Assembly (NCBI GenBank): GCA_029891385.1
Contig: CM057228.1
Location: 52,601,783-52,665,782 of the forward strand
Source: Erythroxylum novogranatense
Lineage: Eukaryota > Streptophyta > Magnoliopsida > Malpighiales > Erythroxylaceae
DNA: 64,000 bases
Reading direction: 5' to 3'
The notes beneath the pieces are model-generated. The model did no database searches. It had not been told where the DNA came from and saw only the letters and a list, made by a program, of their open reading frames with translations. The translations under genes were made by a program, and so were the position numbers. Shown piece by piece: positions 1 to 11,678 of this stretch. Each line of letters starts with the position of its first letter. Position 1 is the first letter of the stretch.

Positions 1-591
1 AAATACAAAGTTTGCATAAACTAGAATCACTCAAAATGCGACTAAAGCCTTGTTTTACAAAATTTAGCTTCAAAAACAAAATATGCAAACTGGAGTGACG
101 CCTTGACTCTCAACTCGATCACTCAATATCTTGCTCACCACTTGAAGAGAGGAAGGAAAGGGGGTGAGCTCAAAAGCTTGTGGGTAACATTTTTATAATC
201 TGTAATAAGCAAAAACCAATTAAAACCTTCATGATCATAGCAAATTCTCATTGAATCATAAAACATAAAACCTTTGAAATGTTCATTTTCCAATACAAGT
301 TCTAATTAAATTCATAAAAGTATCATTCTCAAATTCGAAACACCGAAATTCACAAACTACAAATCATGAATGCATCAAACTTGTTAACATCTCATAAGAA
401 CATAAGCACATCAAAATGGTTTGGGTAGATCCATAAACATGACAAACTACACATTTTGACACGATGGTCTTGTGTAGTCGTAAACTTGACGTACTATCAC
501 AATCCCACAAAGCGGTTTTACGTAGACATAAAATTGAGGGAGTCCATGAAGGAGCTCTATGCCACTAACGGGCAAGCGGGAGAAGTCTTTA
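1..591 (-). mobile_element. LTR C, left-hand segment (window starts inside the LTR)
   Basis: Non-coding LTR sequence of a minus-strand Ty3/gypsy-type element, resuming at 25985 after the insertion of element B. It aligns by eye with B LTR 2440-2920 and solo LTR D 56460-56950: the stem-loop plus CACCCCC block (about 139-190, read on the minus strand) and the block around 563-586 (CACTAACGGGCAAGCGGGAG) occur in the same order. The host sequence across the B insertion, gaagtc-ttta-acttggtc, matches D near 56907-56920, which shows that 1-591 and 25985-29163 were once continuous. The left end, and any interior on that side, lies outside the window. Confidence 0.75.
588..591. repeat. Probable target-site duplication of element B, left copy (TTTA)
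   Basis: TTTA directly before the TG of LTR B1 and again at 25981-25984 directly after the CA of LTR B2. Only four bases match exactly (flanks CTTTA and TTTAA), so a five-base duplication with one decayed position is likely. Confidence 0.6.
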
Positions 592-3561
592 TGTTGGAAC
601 CCCTCCTAAATGAGTCACGTGTCTGACGTCCTACGTGACATCTGGACGCACAACCCCACGAGGGAGGAATTGCTCACCACAGAAGAAACTCAATTTGATC
701 TTATATTAATGTCCTCCGAACAAATCTTGTAAGATTCACCTTAAGCTCCCTCAATAAAACTGATCTGCTTAGGGCCCGAAATTAAAATCCAACCTAAGCT
801 GAAAGGGAATTTCATACCTCTATAATAATCAGAAATGAAAATCACTTCAATCGAAGCTCCCGAGATCAAGAAATCACCGAAATATGGAAGCATGTTCAAT
901 ATGTCCGACTAATAGTCTCTCTTTGATAAAATCCGACAAAATTCAACTTAATCCCACAAATTCTAAAATTTGTATGAGAGGGTAGAAAAATTTTCTTAGA
1001 AAACCAATGCTTCAAAAATTGAGTGAATCGGAGGCCACAAAAAAAAGTTACAAGCAAAAGAGTGAGAGGAGGACATTCAGAGATTAAGCGTGGGCACGTC
1101 TAGGAAATTTAGAGACTAGGCGTGGCCACGCCTAAGGATGAAATCTAGATCTGTAGAAAAATTTCAGAATTTTAAAAAATCATAACTTTTGTTCCCAAAC
1201 TCCAAAATTTACAAATTGGGTATCAAAAGAAAGCTCAAAGGAAGCTCTACAACTTCCATGAAGGATGGAAAAACTAGTTTGGCCTTTAAGAGGTTCAAAA
1301 AGTGATTCAAAGTTTCTGCCAAATTGAAAAGGGTCCTATAATATATCAGAAGTTCGAAAAACCATATCTTTTAACAACAAAAGTCCAAAAATGGTGCATT
1401 ATACCCCATTGGAAAGATACAAACATAATCTACAAGTTTTATTAAGGGAGAAAAAATCAATTCAATCGTTTAAAGAGGTAAAAACCCTCTCCAAGTTACT
1501 GCCTGTATAAAAAAACCAATGAAACAGTGTAATTGATCAAATGAACAGTACCTGTAATCTTTCTAACCTTATAATTTTTTATTCCTAACTCTAATAATTG
1601 CAAATTATACTTCATTGGAAAGGAGAAAAGATAATCTACATTTTCTACGAAGGATGCAAAAACCAAAACAAACTCTAAGGGGGTGAAAAACCATCCCAAA
1701 AGTTCTGTCCAAAATTGTCAAATGAACAGTAACTGAACTAGGTCTAACCCCCATAACGTTTTACTCCTAACTCCAAATAAGGAATAGTATACATCAATAT
1801 AAAGGGAGAAAGAGAAGCTATATTTTCTATGAAGAGTGAAAAAGTCAAAGCAGACTCTAAGGGGGTGAAAAACTCTCCCAAAAGTGCTGCACAAAACTAA
1901 CCTTTATCAACAGTAGCTGAAACCTTTCAACCCTTATAACTTTTTCATTCTAAGTCCAAATGTGACAAATTATATATCATTAGAAAGCTCTCAATATGTA
2001 CTACAATCTTCAAGAAGGCATTTCACTTAAATTCAAGCTCTAACATAGTCTAAAACCCAAAAAAACGTTCTGCCCATTTTAGGAAAATTTTGACAGCACC
2101 TCCCCTATTATGTAACTAACCAAAATCTTCAATTTAATTCAACCCAACTCAAGAACCTGCACAAAAACTCAATATCCAATCTTCCACAACGCAATCCAAT
2201 CCAAATATCTTATAATATCTTCTCCAATGGCAGCATACGCACTCCTAAACATCTATTTAATTCCTAACTATAAAGAAACACAATCTTACTTTTCTAATCC
2301 TGCTCAAAGCATACAACAATACTTTTTGAACAATATACACAAAAGATACATTAAAGCCCAATTATTTTACATTTACAAGGAAAGTAGAAATTATACAAAG
2401 CTTTAGAGGGCATTTTAGCCCGAATACAACGAAGTATCAAAAGTTAAATACAATCCAAAATACGACATAAAGCTTTGTTTTCTCAAAAATGACTGCAAAA
2501 ACAAAATGCATCGGAGTATTGTCTCAATCCCAATGCGGCGACTCGGTTTCTGGCTCGACACCTGTGGAGGGGAAATGGGGGGTGAGCTCGACAGCTCCGT
2601 GGGTAATAACTTAATAAACAAGAAAATAAGCACAAAACATTATTCATTCAGTCATTCATTCATTTTCAAAACAATGTCACATTGATAAAAACATTTTTCA
2701 TTTTTCAAAACTCTTCACAGAATTTATCACATCAAACAATTTACAAACTTAACACGTCACAAAACAACCTAACATTTCACAAAATCACAAACAAAGTGGT
2801 TCGGGTAGATCCGAAATGGAACGTACTACACATTTCCACAAAGCGATCATGTGTAGCCATGACTTATAGGAGTTCGTGAGGAACTCCAATGCCACTAGCG
2901 GGCAGGCGGGAGAAGCCTATGGGTAGACAGGTGCACCTGACTCTTATGGGACCACCACAAACCTAAATAAAACATGCATTTCACATAATTCACACAATTC
3001 AAACTCATTAGCCTCAATTGGCCTTTGCCAAATTCACTTTCACATAATTTGCCAAAAAGACAATCTTTTTGTTTCCGAAATCACAAGTTCTTGTGTTTTT
3101 CATTTAACAAATCATTAAACAAATCACTCCTACATAAATTCATAATCAAAGAACATCACATACAAGTTCAAAACATCACAAAGTGTAACTCCTACAAAAA
3201 TTCTAAGTCATTGGAAACCTTAATTAACTTTTATTATAAAAACGGTAATATGCCTATTAACCCAATTATTAAGGAATCACCCACCTTAAATCCTTTAGCT
3301 TGGAGGTTGATCAATTTGCCTCTCGTCTACTTTCAATGGCCTCTCTAGACCTTCATTAAGCATAATAATCCCATATTAAAAGAGATAACAAAATTCATAA
3401 TCCTTAGGAAAAGAAAACATGAAATTGATTCCATATAACCTAACCCATACCTTATCTAAACCATTAGCATCAAAACCTATCTAAATAACCAACCAATTTC
3501 GAAATTCCTTACCTTCCAAGCCACCCACGAAATTGCTTCCTTTGCCTCCAATGGAGCTTAA
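592..3561 (-). repeat. LTR B1 (3' LTR of element B), segment 1
   Basis: Starts TGTTGGAACCCC and is collinear with 22407-25370 of LTR B2. Contents in plus-strand order: a palindromic GGCGTGGCCACGCC block (1117-1130), five diverged units of about 180 bp (1150-2090), a stem-loop with CACCCCC and CCACAGGTG (2561-2608, minus sense), an inverted repeat CTACACA...TGTGTAG (about 2826-2857), and the CACTAGCGGGCAGGCGGGAG block near 2893-2912. No coding sequence; the short ORFs here are translations of the repeats. Confidence 0.9.
1150..2090 (-). repeat. Five diverged ~180-bp units in LTR B1
   Basis: Read on the minus strand each unit has the pattern 'GGAAGTTGTAGA..CTTT..GCTTTC ... GGAGTTTGGGAACAAAAGTTATG'-like (clearest at 1190-1270). 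Anchors CTACAACTTCC, CTACAAGTTTT, CTACATTTTCT, CTATATTTTCT and CTACAATCTTC lie near 1245, 1431, 1634, 1817 and 2001, so the period is about 180-200 bp. The same array is at 22985-23870 in LTR B2, and related arrays are in LTRs A, D and F. Confidence 0.75.
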
Positions 3562-5340
3562 TGATATGTGCTTAATTGTTGATATTTTTAATCATTTACA
3601 CTTAGCAATTATTGACATAAAAATACTTAAGATAATCATTTTAATTTATATTTGATTTTAGGTGTAATTTGAGAGAAAAGAAATTAAAGGGAGTCGAAAG
3701 TACTGCATTTTGGTTATTTTTTGAAGATTAATTTTAGCTGTTTCATGAAGCAATAAGAAGAAAATTTTAAAAGCAAGCAGCAGGAAAAAGATGCAGAAAC
3801 AACAGCTCCAAGATAATAAAACGCAGCGTCCCATAGCATAAGAGAGCAGCCAAAAACGACAAAGCAATGCAGAGGCAAAGACCTACGTTTTGAGTGCGTT
3901 GTGCACAAAACGCAGGCAACACTAGCACATAACGCACAACGCAGGTAATGTGCGTTATGAGCTACGTTGTGCGTTAAAAACACAACGCACCTGCGTTAAA
4001 CGCAGGATGAAAATGTACAAGTGCAGTGCGCAGGAGGATTTAAGAGCAAGCAAAACTTAGTTGTCTTGTCATGGAACAGTAGGGGAAAGAAAGTGCAGTA
4101 GCGGTGCTGGCTTTTCAAGCTACAGAGGAGCAACAAAGGTTTTAAGTTAATGGGTGACCTTTAATGGTCCCATCAACGCATAGTAGACACAAGCAATAAA
4201 ACAGGAAGCGGTGCTGGAGAGCACGCACACAGCAGGAGGGCGATGGCTTGAAGCTGGGCGGCGTGGTCTTCGGTGAAGGCTTGGAGCTAGGCTACTTGGC
4301 TGGCTGGTTCAGGCACAGGACAAGCCACAGGCAAGGCGCAAAGAAGTGGAGAGCAGCATGAACTTCAACAATTAATTGTCTCATCGATGAATAGTAACAG
4401 TGGAGTGAAGCTTTGAACATAAATATAGGGATTTTTGGATAGGGATCGAAATGGGGCTGAAATAAATTTTTCGAAAAAGACTGATGAAGCGCTAAACGTT
4501 CCAACGCCAGTTCGGAGGTAACATCTACGCCAACGGCCCAGGTTAAGTATATTTTGATTATTTTGTTATTTCTTTCTCTCATTAGGAATTGATTGTGTTA
4601 TTCGATTTTAACTTATTTGGGTTTCGTGTATGGATAATCGGATTTTCGTTATTATTCGATTATTTGTGTATGAACCTATTGGGTATTGTGAGTGATGATT
4701 TTAATGCGTTCATTGGATTGTTAATTGCAAAACCCATTGCAAGAATTTCAATATAATCCGTAATTGTTATGTTGAAATTCACGTGTAGCAACTAATGAGT
4801 CGTAATCATTAGGGATAACATGATTTAGGTTAAATGACCCGAGCGTATGTGGTTATTTCCTTGATTAATCGGTTTTCCTAATTCGTAATGCTACTGCCTA
4901 ATTAAATCTAGAAATCGTATCCTAGGTTGTTAGGTGGTTAGGTTTAATTAACGATCGTATCTTGATTTAAAAAAATCTAAGGAAAAACTCGGATAAATTT
5001 TTAATCCACAATTAATAGTTCCTAGGAGAGGTTAAAGAACAACAAATTAATAAAATATGCTTAGTCAGGGTGTAGGCCGAGATTGAACAAAAGAATCGGG
5101 TCCCTACCAAATTCCCCACTTTTATCATTTTTGCATGTTTTCTTTAATTTGTTTTTATTAGTTAGTTTCATTTTATTTTTGTTCTTTTAAAAAAATCCAA
5201 AACCCCCCCTTTTTCTAAACACCAATTAATTTCATTTCTTAAACTTTACACACACTCTCTGTGGGATCGACCTAGACTTGCCACTGCTACAGTAGTACTC
5301 TAGTTATTTTAATTTTGATTAGCGTTACGACGCGCGGTCA
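3562..5340 (+). mobile_element. Solo LTR I, Tat/Athila-type Ty3/gypsy, inside LTR B1
   Basis: 1779 bp beginning TGATATGTGC and ending GACGCGCGGTCA, with the phrase GTGGGATCGACCTAGACTTG (5261-5280) that is characteristic of Tat/Athila-type LTR 3' ends. LTR B2 is uninterrupted here (gagcttaaccc at 25360-25370), which proves insertion. No interior, PBS or polypurine tract is present, so it is a solo LTR. I find no clean 5-bp duplication: the left flank ends CTTAA and the right begins CCCTT, with a small loss compared with the empty site. Its middle (3890-4010) holds repeats of AACGCA/TGCGTT in both orientations. Confidence 0.8.
3888..4010. repeat. AACGCA/TGCGTT inverted-repeat cluster in LTR I
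   Basis: Multiple copies of AACGCA and its complement TGCGTT in alternating orientation (for example GCACAACGCAGG, GTGCGTTATGAG, CTGCGTTAAACGCAG), able to form several hairpins. It is this LTR's counterpart of the CpG-rich islands in the other LTR families of the window. Confidence 0.7.
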
Positions 5341-5461
5341 CCCTTTCCACCTTATTCTTGAAGAAAAGTCTTAAACCTTCCTTTCTAAAGCATAAAAACC
5401 TAAGCTCCTTCTTCTCTTCTTCTTCTCCTTATCTCCACCGAAGGTCACTCTCCCTCTTTCT

Positions 5462-5472
5462 CTTATAAAATT
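5462..5472 (-). promoter_or_regulatory. Putative TATA box of LTR B1
   Basis: Minus-strand reading AAATTTTATAAGA followed downstream by GA-rich sequence, about 0.6 kb (net) from the 5' end of the LTR; the matching site in LTR B2 is near 25492-25502. Position and composition suit a U3 promoter. Inferred from sequence only. Confidence 0.5.
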
Positions 5473-5578
5473 TCGTAAGTCTCCTCTCTTATTCTTTGTA
5501 ATTGTCGTAAGCTTTGTTCTTAAAAGACTTAGGGGACTTTATTTCTAACATATAAAACCTAAGCTAAAACTACATAGT

Positions 5579-5583
5579 TTAGG
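5579..5583. repeat. Target-site duplication of element A, left copy (TTAGG)
   Basis: TTAGG immediately before TGTTGGACCCC and again at 17367-17371 right after CCCAACA. LTR B2 has a single copy at the empty site (gtagtttaggatcc). Confidence 0.95.
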
Positions 5584-6289
5584 TGTTGGACCCCGATCTT
5601 TTGATGGAAATTAGAATTATTAAAATGGAATTCAATGAGTGTGTTTGTATAGGTATTGTGTTGTGGATGTTATTGTATTTAAAGGAGATTGATGACAAAT
5701 GAAGTGATTGGTTTTGATGACCTTGAAATTTGAGTAGATTTGTATGAGTTATGAAAATTAAAGTGAATGGGTTGATTGAAATGGTGTTGAAAAGCAATAA
5801 ATGATTAGTGAAAGTGTTATATGTTGAAGAAAATTAGAAAGTTTAACTTTTTGGAGTAAAGAGTTGACTTTTGATTTAGGCAGATTTTCAGGAAATAATC
5901 TACATAAAATTTGTAGATTATGTTGAGAGCTTTTCGTAGCCAAAAAGCATGCTATTTTTCGATATCGGGATTGAAAGTTATGATATTTGAAAGTTAAGTG
6001 TATTTTGCCTTGGTTTGGAAAATGCTATTAAGAGTAAGATTGCGTATGACTTTTGTGAAAGAGAAATGTGTATGCGTATATCCTTTGGTGTTGAGTTTGA
6101 TCTGGGGAAATGACTTTGGAATAGTTTATTGGAGATTTGAATTGTGTTTGAGATGAATTAGTTGAAGAATTTGTGGTAGTGGGTGAATATGTGAAGTTGA
6201 TGTGTTGAGATGTGAAGTTGATGTGTTGGAATGGTGTTTAGAGACTTCAATGGAAAATCTGTATTGATTTAGATTGATTTAGCCAAAGT

Positions 6290-6745
6290 GGTCTTAATGA
6301 AAGTGGTAGATTATGTTTTTATCTTTCCATTGATATAAGGCACGAAAATATTGGACAAGGGAGTAGAAAGTTATGATTTTTAGAAGTTTTGAGACTGTTT
6401 AATGTAAAGCTGATCGACCAGTCAGTTTGTGTGGAGTTTTTGACCCATTTAAGGGTCGATATGATTTTTAAGGCCTTAATGAAAGTTGTAGATCTTTCTT
6501 CAAGCTTTCCATAGACACCAAGTTTGTTAAATTTGGAGTTCTGGATCAAAAGTTATGATGTTTGCAAGTTTTGGTATTGTTGAGAAATTATCGATCAGTC
6601 ATCTTTGTGCAAACTTTTGATTCCTTTAGTGTCCGAGCTTGCCTTTGATTCCTTCGTGAAAATGGTAGAGCTGTCTCTTAGTTTTCCAACGAAACAAACC
6701 GCGCCTGATTTGAAGCTCGGAGTCAAAAGTTATAAGGGTTTGAAG
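6290..6745 (+). repeat. Three diverged ~180-bp GAAAGTTGTAG units in LTR A1
   Basis: Anchors TTAATGAAAGTGGTAG (near 6295), TTAATGAAAGTTGTAG (near 6475) and TTCGTGAAAATGGTAG (near 6652) are each followed after 15-25 bases by CTTTCCA or TTTTCCAA and then by GGAGT(T/C)..AAAAGTTAT(G/A). Duplicated in LTR A2 at about 12405-12850. Same sense as element transcription. Confidence 0.8.
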
Positions 6746-6771
6746 TTTGAAGTTTGAAGGTCGGATTGGGT

Positions 6772-6895
6772 GCCGACCGACCTCTGTTGGCCGAGCCGAC
6801 CTCTGTTGGCCGACCGACCTCTATTGGCCGAGCCGACCTCTGTTGGCCGACCGACCTCTATTGGCCGACCGACCTTTGTTGGTCGACCGATCTTC
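6772..6895 (+). repeat. GC-rich minisatellite in LTR A1 (about 6 units)
   Basis: Tandem 18-19 bp units of the type CCGACCGACCTCTGTTGG. LTR A2 carries about seven units at 12877-13010, so copy number changed between the two LTRs of the same element. Confidence 0.9.
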
Positions 6896-6954
6896 GTTCT
6901 GGTCGAGCTTTGATTTTTCTAGCCGAGCTCTAACGTCCCTTCACTCTTTGTGTT

Positions 6955-7790
6955 ATCAGGTCGGAAGTTCAGTGTAGTGTTCAGTCTTGGTGTTATAAGA
7001 ACTGAACAATGTTCAGTATTTTGGATATATAGCGATAACTAGAGCTTGGATTGAGTTGATTCTTGTTGAAAATTAAACTAGAGAGATGAGGCTACAAATG
7101 TTATGAAGGAGCCGATCGACAATGTAGCGTCCAAGACTTTCAAATATAGGTCGGAAGTTAGGTATAGAGTTCAGTCTCAGCTTTGTAATGGTATGAGCAG
7201 TGTTCAGTATTATAGGTCTCTAGAGCTCGGATTTCATTGATTTTTTTTGGAAATTAAACTAGAGACATATATCTACAATGCATCTGAAGGAGCCGATCGA
7301 TAATGTCGCCTCTAAGACTTCCAAATATCGGTCGGACGTTCAGTGTAGTGTTCAGTCTCGGTGTTGTAATGGCTGAATAGTGTTCATTGTTATAGGTCGC
7401 TAGAGCTCGGATTGAGTTGATTCTTGTTGGTAATGAAAATAGAGACATGGGGCTACAAATGTTATGAAGGAGCCGAGCTATAATGTAGCCTGTAAGACTT
7501 CCAAATATAGGTCGGAAGTTCAGTGTAGTGTTCAGTCTCGGTGTTGTAATGGCTGAACAGTGTTCAGTATTATAGGTCGCTAGAGCTCGAATTGAGTTGA
7601 TTCTTGTTGTAAATTAAAATAGAGACATGGGGCTACAAATGTTATGAAGGAGCCGAGCTATAATTTATCCTCTAAGACTTCCAAATATGGGTCAGAAGTT
7701 AGGGGTAGTGTTCAGCCTCAGGTATGAAAAACAAACTTCAGTATTTTGGAGATATCTTGAGCTATAGAGCTCCGATCGATCCGATTCTTG
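6955..7790 (+). repeat. 180-bp tandem array in LTR A1
   Basis: The phrase (G)GTCGGAAGTTCAG or a variant recurs at about 6961, 7151, 7332, 7512 and 7692, a period of 180-190 bp. Units contain GGCTACAAATGTTATGAAGG and end in TCTAAGACTTCCAAATAT; many have inverted ends GGCTACA...TGTAGCC. LTR A2 has an additional partial unit (13070-13195). Confidence 0.9.
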
Positions 7791-7999
7791 AAGCGATGGA
7801 TTCGTAAGACATAGAGGAACATTTCTTTAGAAGAAGTTTTATCAAATGACTTCATTTACCTTATCAAAATAATCAGACAAGATGTCAGTTTTAAAGACCA
7901 ATGAAGGGGCAATCTTGGAAGGTTACTCAAAGGATTAAGTTTATAGGCTTAAATGGAGGGGCTTATGGGTCATTCCCCATTCATTAAATGACATGGAAA

Positions 8000-8006
8000 T
8001 ATAAAA
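8000..8006 (+). promoter_or_regulatory. Putative TATA box of LTR A1
   Basis: TATAAAA in the context GGAAATATAAAAGACAG, followed within 40-90 bases by purine-rich AAGAGAGAAGAGAGAAGGG. The identical element in LTR A2 is at 14251-14257. Inferred U3 promoter; R and U5 would then span about 3 kb. Confidence 0.6.
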
Positions 8007-8829
8007 GACAGTGGCGGTCGTATAAGGCATAAGGAAGCACAGAAATGAAAGACTAAAGAAAATAAGAGAGAAGAGAGAAGGGAGAGCAAACTTCGGAGAA
8101 GAAAGAAGGGAGAGCTTAGGGTTTCAGATTTTTGGGGGTTCAAGCTCAGTTTTTTGTTGATTCATGAAGGAAAAAGATGGGAGGAGAAGAGAGCTTCCTT
8201 CCAAGCCTAATAAATCCGAAAATGGTGAAAATTTTGAGGTAAGAGAAAAGTTGAGATTTGAGCTTTTCTTCGATTTATGGTTTAGAAATATGGAAAATGG
8301 TATGGGTTTGTGGAGTATGAAGTCAATTTTGATGATTGCTAAGTATGATGGGTTTAATTTGGGATTTTGAGAATTAGGGTTTATGCCCAAATTTGGAATT
8401 TGGGGCTTTTGGAAATTTATAATTTAGAAAGCTTGAATATATGAGGGATTTATGTTTTCTAAGTTCAATTTGAGGATTAAGTTATTTATGATGTTGAATT
8501 TGGGTGAAATTGCTTTAGGTGAAGTCAAATTGGAAGAAAGAAGGAACCAATGGACAAATTGGGGCTAGGAACAACTTTCTAGCATCGAATCGAGGTGGGT
8601 ACTGTTTATAATAGAATTTATAAGCCCTTCTTGCTTTCTTTAAATAAAGAGATTTTCGATTTCAATTGCATCATAAGTGTTGCATCATTGTGTGAATGAT
8701 TTGAAAATCATCATTGATTCCATACATGAGCTTTTGATGAATTGGAAAATACATTTGTGTTATGCCTCGAAGATTCCATGGCATTTCAGTATATTCGAAA
8801 GAAAGAGCATTCAATAAATGATATTGAGC

Positions 8830-9300
8830 TTGAATATGATAAAGGTTTGAAAAATTATGATTTCGACTAGTTTTAAGGCGTTTATAAAATATGGTTTTAT
8901 GTAAAAGTTTGAAAACTTGTGATTTCATAAATTGAAGTGTATAGAAAATATTGTTTATGAAAATATTTGAAAGTTTTGATTCCTAAAATGCTTTGAAATT
9001 GTCTAGAAAATGGTTTATGCAAATGTTTGAAAATTTATGATTTCGAATACTTTGAAATTAGTTAGAAAATTTTGTTTATAAAAGTGGTTGGAAGATTTCG
9101 ATTTTCGAATGTCTAATGTTTATAAAAAGTATTTGAAAAATTATGATTTCCAAACTTGTTTATAAAAATGTTTGACAAAGTGTGATTTCCGAAATGCATT
9201 TGAAATTGTTTAGAAAATAAGGTTTATTTAAATGTTGAAAAGTACGATTTTCGAAAGGTGTTTGAAATCGTTTTAGAAACTATTTTAAGAATTTATACAA
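8830..9300 (+). repeat. Degenerate ~60-bp AT-rich repeats in LTR A1
   Basis: Loose tandem recurrence of the phrases TTTATAAAA, TGTTTGAAAA, TATGATTTCC and GAAATTGTTTAGAAAAT through about eight units. The counterpart in LTR A2 is at 15090-15560. No coding potential. Confidence 0.65.
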
Positions 9301-11096
9301 GTTTTAAATGTTTGATAAATTAAGAAAATTTCTAAAGTTTCGAAAAATGACACAAAGGCCCAATTTCTTGTCTTCAAATGATTTGGGAGATTGATTGAAA
9401 AATTGAGAAAGTATTGAATTTTATTGTTCCGAATATTTTGGAAAAGGGTTACGAGTTTTAAAATGAATTGAGAAATGAAGAAAGATTTTGAAATTTATTT
9501 CGTGATTTGGATTTAAGAAATTTCAGTAAATTGTTAAATTCGTTATTTTATTTAATTTGATAAGTTATGAAAATGTTTTGAATGTTTTAAGAAAATACAA
9601 GATTTATAAAATAATAATAATAATATAATAAAATAAAATTGAATAATGTGCTTTATGAACCTGCATACGTTGATTTATGTCTTAAAGAAATCACTTGCAT
9701 TCATTGTTCTGATGTTGATCCATACGTGATTACATTATTGAATTGAGAGTGAATATGTTTATTGATGTGATAATGTTATGCCATTGGAGTGTGCCATGGC
9801 ATTGTGATTTAAATGGAAAGAAGAAAAGAAAATGGAAGCATATCATTTTGATAAATGATCTTGAGCATTGCTTATATGCTTTTGTGTGGGCGAGAGAGTT
9901 ACGGATGGATAGTCACGTGCACATCGACGTATGAAAAATTATAGCCTTCTCCCGGCTACCCACTTGAGGCCACGAGATCCTGAGAAATAGGACTCGAATA
10001 GATTATGGTATAAACTTCGGTTTATCCGTCGTGTTTACGGAACTCTCGAGCCATGGGTTGTTGTGCATTGCTTATGTGATTACCATTGCATCTATGAATC
10101 GTCAAGTTGATGCATTCATGTTTTATAAACTTATGGGTTTATGGCTGAAAGCCTAAAAATCATATGTTTTGTAAATTACGATTTTGAATACTGAAGGAAA
10201 GAACTTTTGGAAAATGTGCTTTACTTGATTTCAAAGCAATGTTTTCTAAGACCGAGAAAAGAAAAGAATTTCAAGGGTTTTGCTTATATTTTTGTTATAA
10301 ACTGTTACCCATTTAGTCAGAAGCTCACTTCTTCATTCCATCCACGGTGATGAGAAGAAGATCGAGTGAAAGAAAATGAAGATTTCTATTTGCATGTGTT
10401 TATAATGTATTATTGGTAAGTTAAATGGTTCTTGAGAAGTCTAGAATTGTTGTGTATTGTGTACTTTGGTTTAGGGTTATGGGTAATGTATAAGGCTTGA
10501 AAATGCCACTATGATTTGTATAAAGTGTGATTTATGAAATTGTGTATATAGTGAGTATAAGGTGTATGGATTTCGGAATTATGCATTCTTTGTAAGTTAT
10601 GTATGGGATGTGTATATGATTATGAGTATGATAAGGTATTGTGGTTTGAGATTTGGATAAGGCTATTGAGTTATGGTATTGCACATGGATAGTGCGATTG
10701 TATGTGAATGTATTTTGGATTGAGTTTGGTTATGAAAGAAATGAAAAGGGAAGGAATAAGAAAGAAAGAAAAGAAAAAAATTTATACCGGATTTAGAATG
10801 TCTTAAGGTTTCCAACGCGACAGTGATTTCTAAGATTTTGTTCGAGGATGTCGGTACTTGTGTTTCAGTTCGAATGCTTCAATTCGATTTGTGATTCGTG
10901 ATCATTTGTTTGGTTTGTCTCCGAGCCCATTCGACTTAACTTTGTTTGTATGCTTCGCTTCCAAGTTGGCTTTCGATTCGTTAATGATTTGTTTCGCTCT
11001 GTGATCAATCGTTTATTCGTTCTGCCTCTTTGTGATTCGTTCCGTCCCCCATTTTTCGGTTCGGGCGTCGGTCTCCGGATCGGGTCCCAACATTTG

Positions 11097-11109
11097 TGGT
11101 ATCAGAGCC
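11097..11109 (+). other. Primer-binding site of element A (initiator tRNA-Met)
   Basis: TGGTATCAGAGCC, the standard plant complement to the 3' end of initiator tRNA-Met, four bases (TTTG) after LTR A1. It primes minus-strand DNA synthesis and fixes the plus orientation. Confidence 0.95.
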
Positions 11110-11678
11110 CAATAATATGATCTTACTTGGGCGTATGTGTATGAGTAAGAAATGGATAAGTGTTTGTGAGGATAAGGTTGATCTTGTGAGAATGTGAGCA
11201 TGATGTGTTTGTCTTTCATGAATTATTTGACTAATATAAATGATTGTTTGATTGAGGTGGTGAGTTATATGATTGAATTAGTGAGAGTGTGATATTGATG
11301 TGAATAAGTGTTCATGAATTATTCGAGGAATAACAGTGACTATTTGATTTAAGTGTCAATAGTATGATTGATTTTAAGATTATGTGTATGGAAATTAAGA
11401 TTAGAAATTCATGATCAGTTTGGATGATTTGACTTCGAATATATAGGAGATGCAATAACAGAATATTTGAAAGATGAGCTTGATGATAGAAATATGTGTA
11501 TTGATATGGTATGGGTGCTATGTGACTCAAGAATTGAGAAATTGTGAAGAGATTGAGAATATGTATGATGGGGACATTAGATGAGAAAAGTGATTGATTA
11601 TGATTTATTGGAAAGAAATTAGTTAAGAGATTGTGTCACTTGATAATGTCTAAGAGGAATTTCGTGGGCGAAATTCTT

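Larger units (their letters stand above)
5341..5583 (-). repeat. LTR B1, segment 2 (promoter-proximal)
   Basis: Collinear with 25371-25613 of LTR B2. On the minus strand it carries a TATA-like TTTTATAAG (about 5462-5470) followed by a purine-rich leader. It ends in TTAGG (5579-5583), the left copy of element A's target duplication. Confidence 0.85.
5584..11092 (+). repeat. LTR A1 (5' LTR of element A), 5509 bp
   Basis: Order of contents: three 180-bp-period GAAAGTTGTAG units (about 6290-6745), a GC-rich array of CCGACCGACCTCTGTTGG-type units (6772-6895), 180-bp tandem units (about 6955-7790), a TATA box (8000-8006) with purine-rich leader, an AT-rich set of degenerate ~60-bp repeats (8830-9300), the GCCTTCTCCCGGCTACCC block (9943-9960), and a degraded stem-loop block near 10302-10355. 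There is about 3.1 kb between the TATA box and the LTR end, an unusually long leader. I see no protein-coding region. Confidence 0.9.

Noticed and set aside
1496..1699. Small minus-strand ORFs with recurring phrases such as SFPMKYN and LLELGIK (also 23161-23361 and 23309-23512)
   Set aside because: They are translations of the ~180-bp LTR repeat units. The resemblance comes from the nucleotide repeat, frames are short and interrupted, and related LTRs do not keep them open.
6747..6977. ORF with repeated RPLLAD / PTSVGR peptides
   Set aside because: Translation of the GC-rich minisatellite in LTR A; it changes frame between LTRs A1 and A2.
8164..8370. 68-residue ORF, conserved in LTR A2 (14415-14621)
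   Set aside because: Located in the LTR leader and conserved only because the LTRs are duplicated. No known domain. A leader uORF is possible but cannot be supported.
11097..11109. tRNA-Met gene fragment
   Set aside because: Only 13 bases matching the tRNA 3' end next to an LTR: a primer-binding site.
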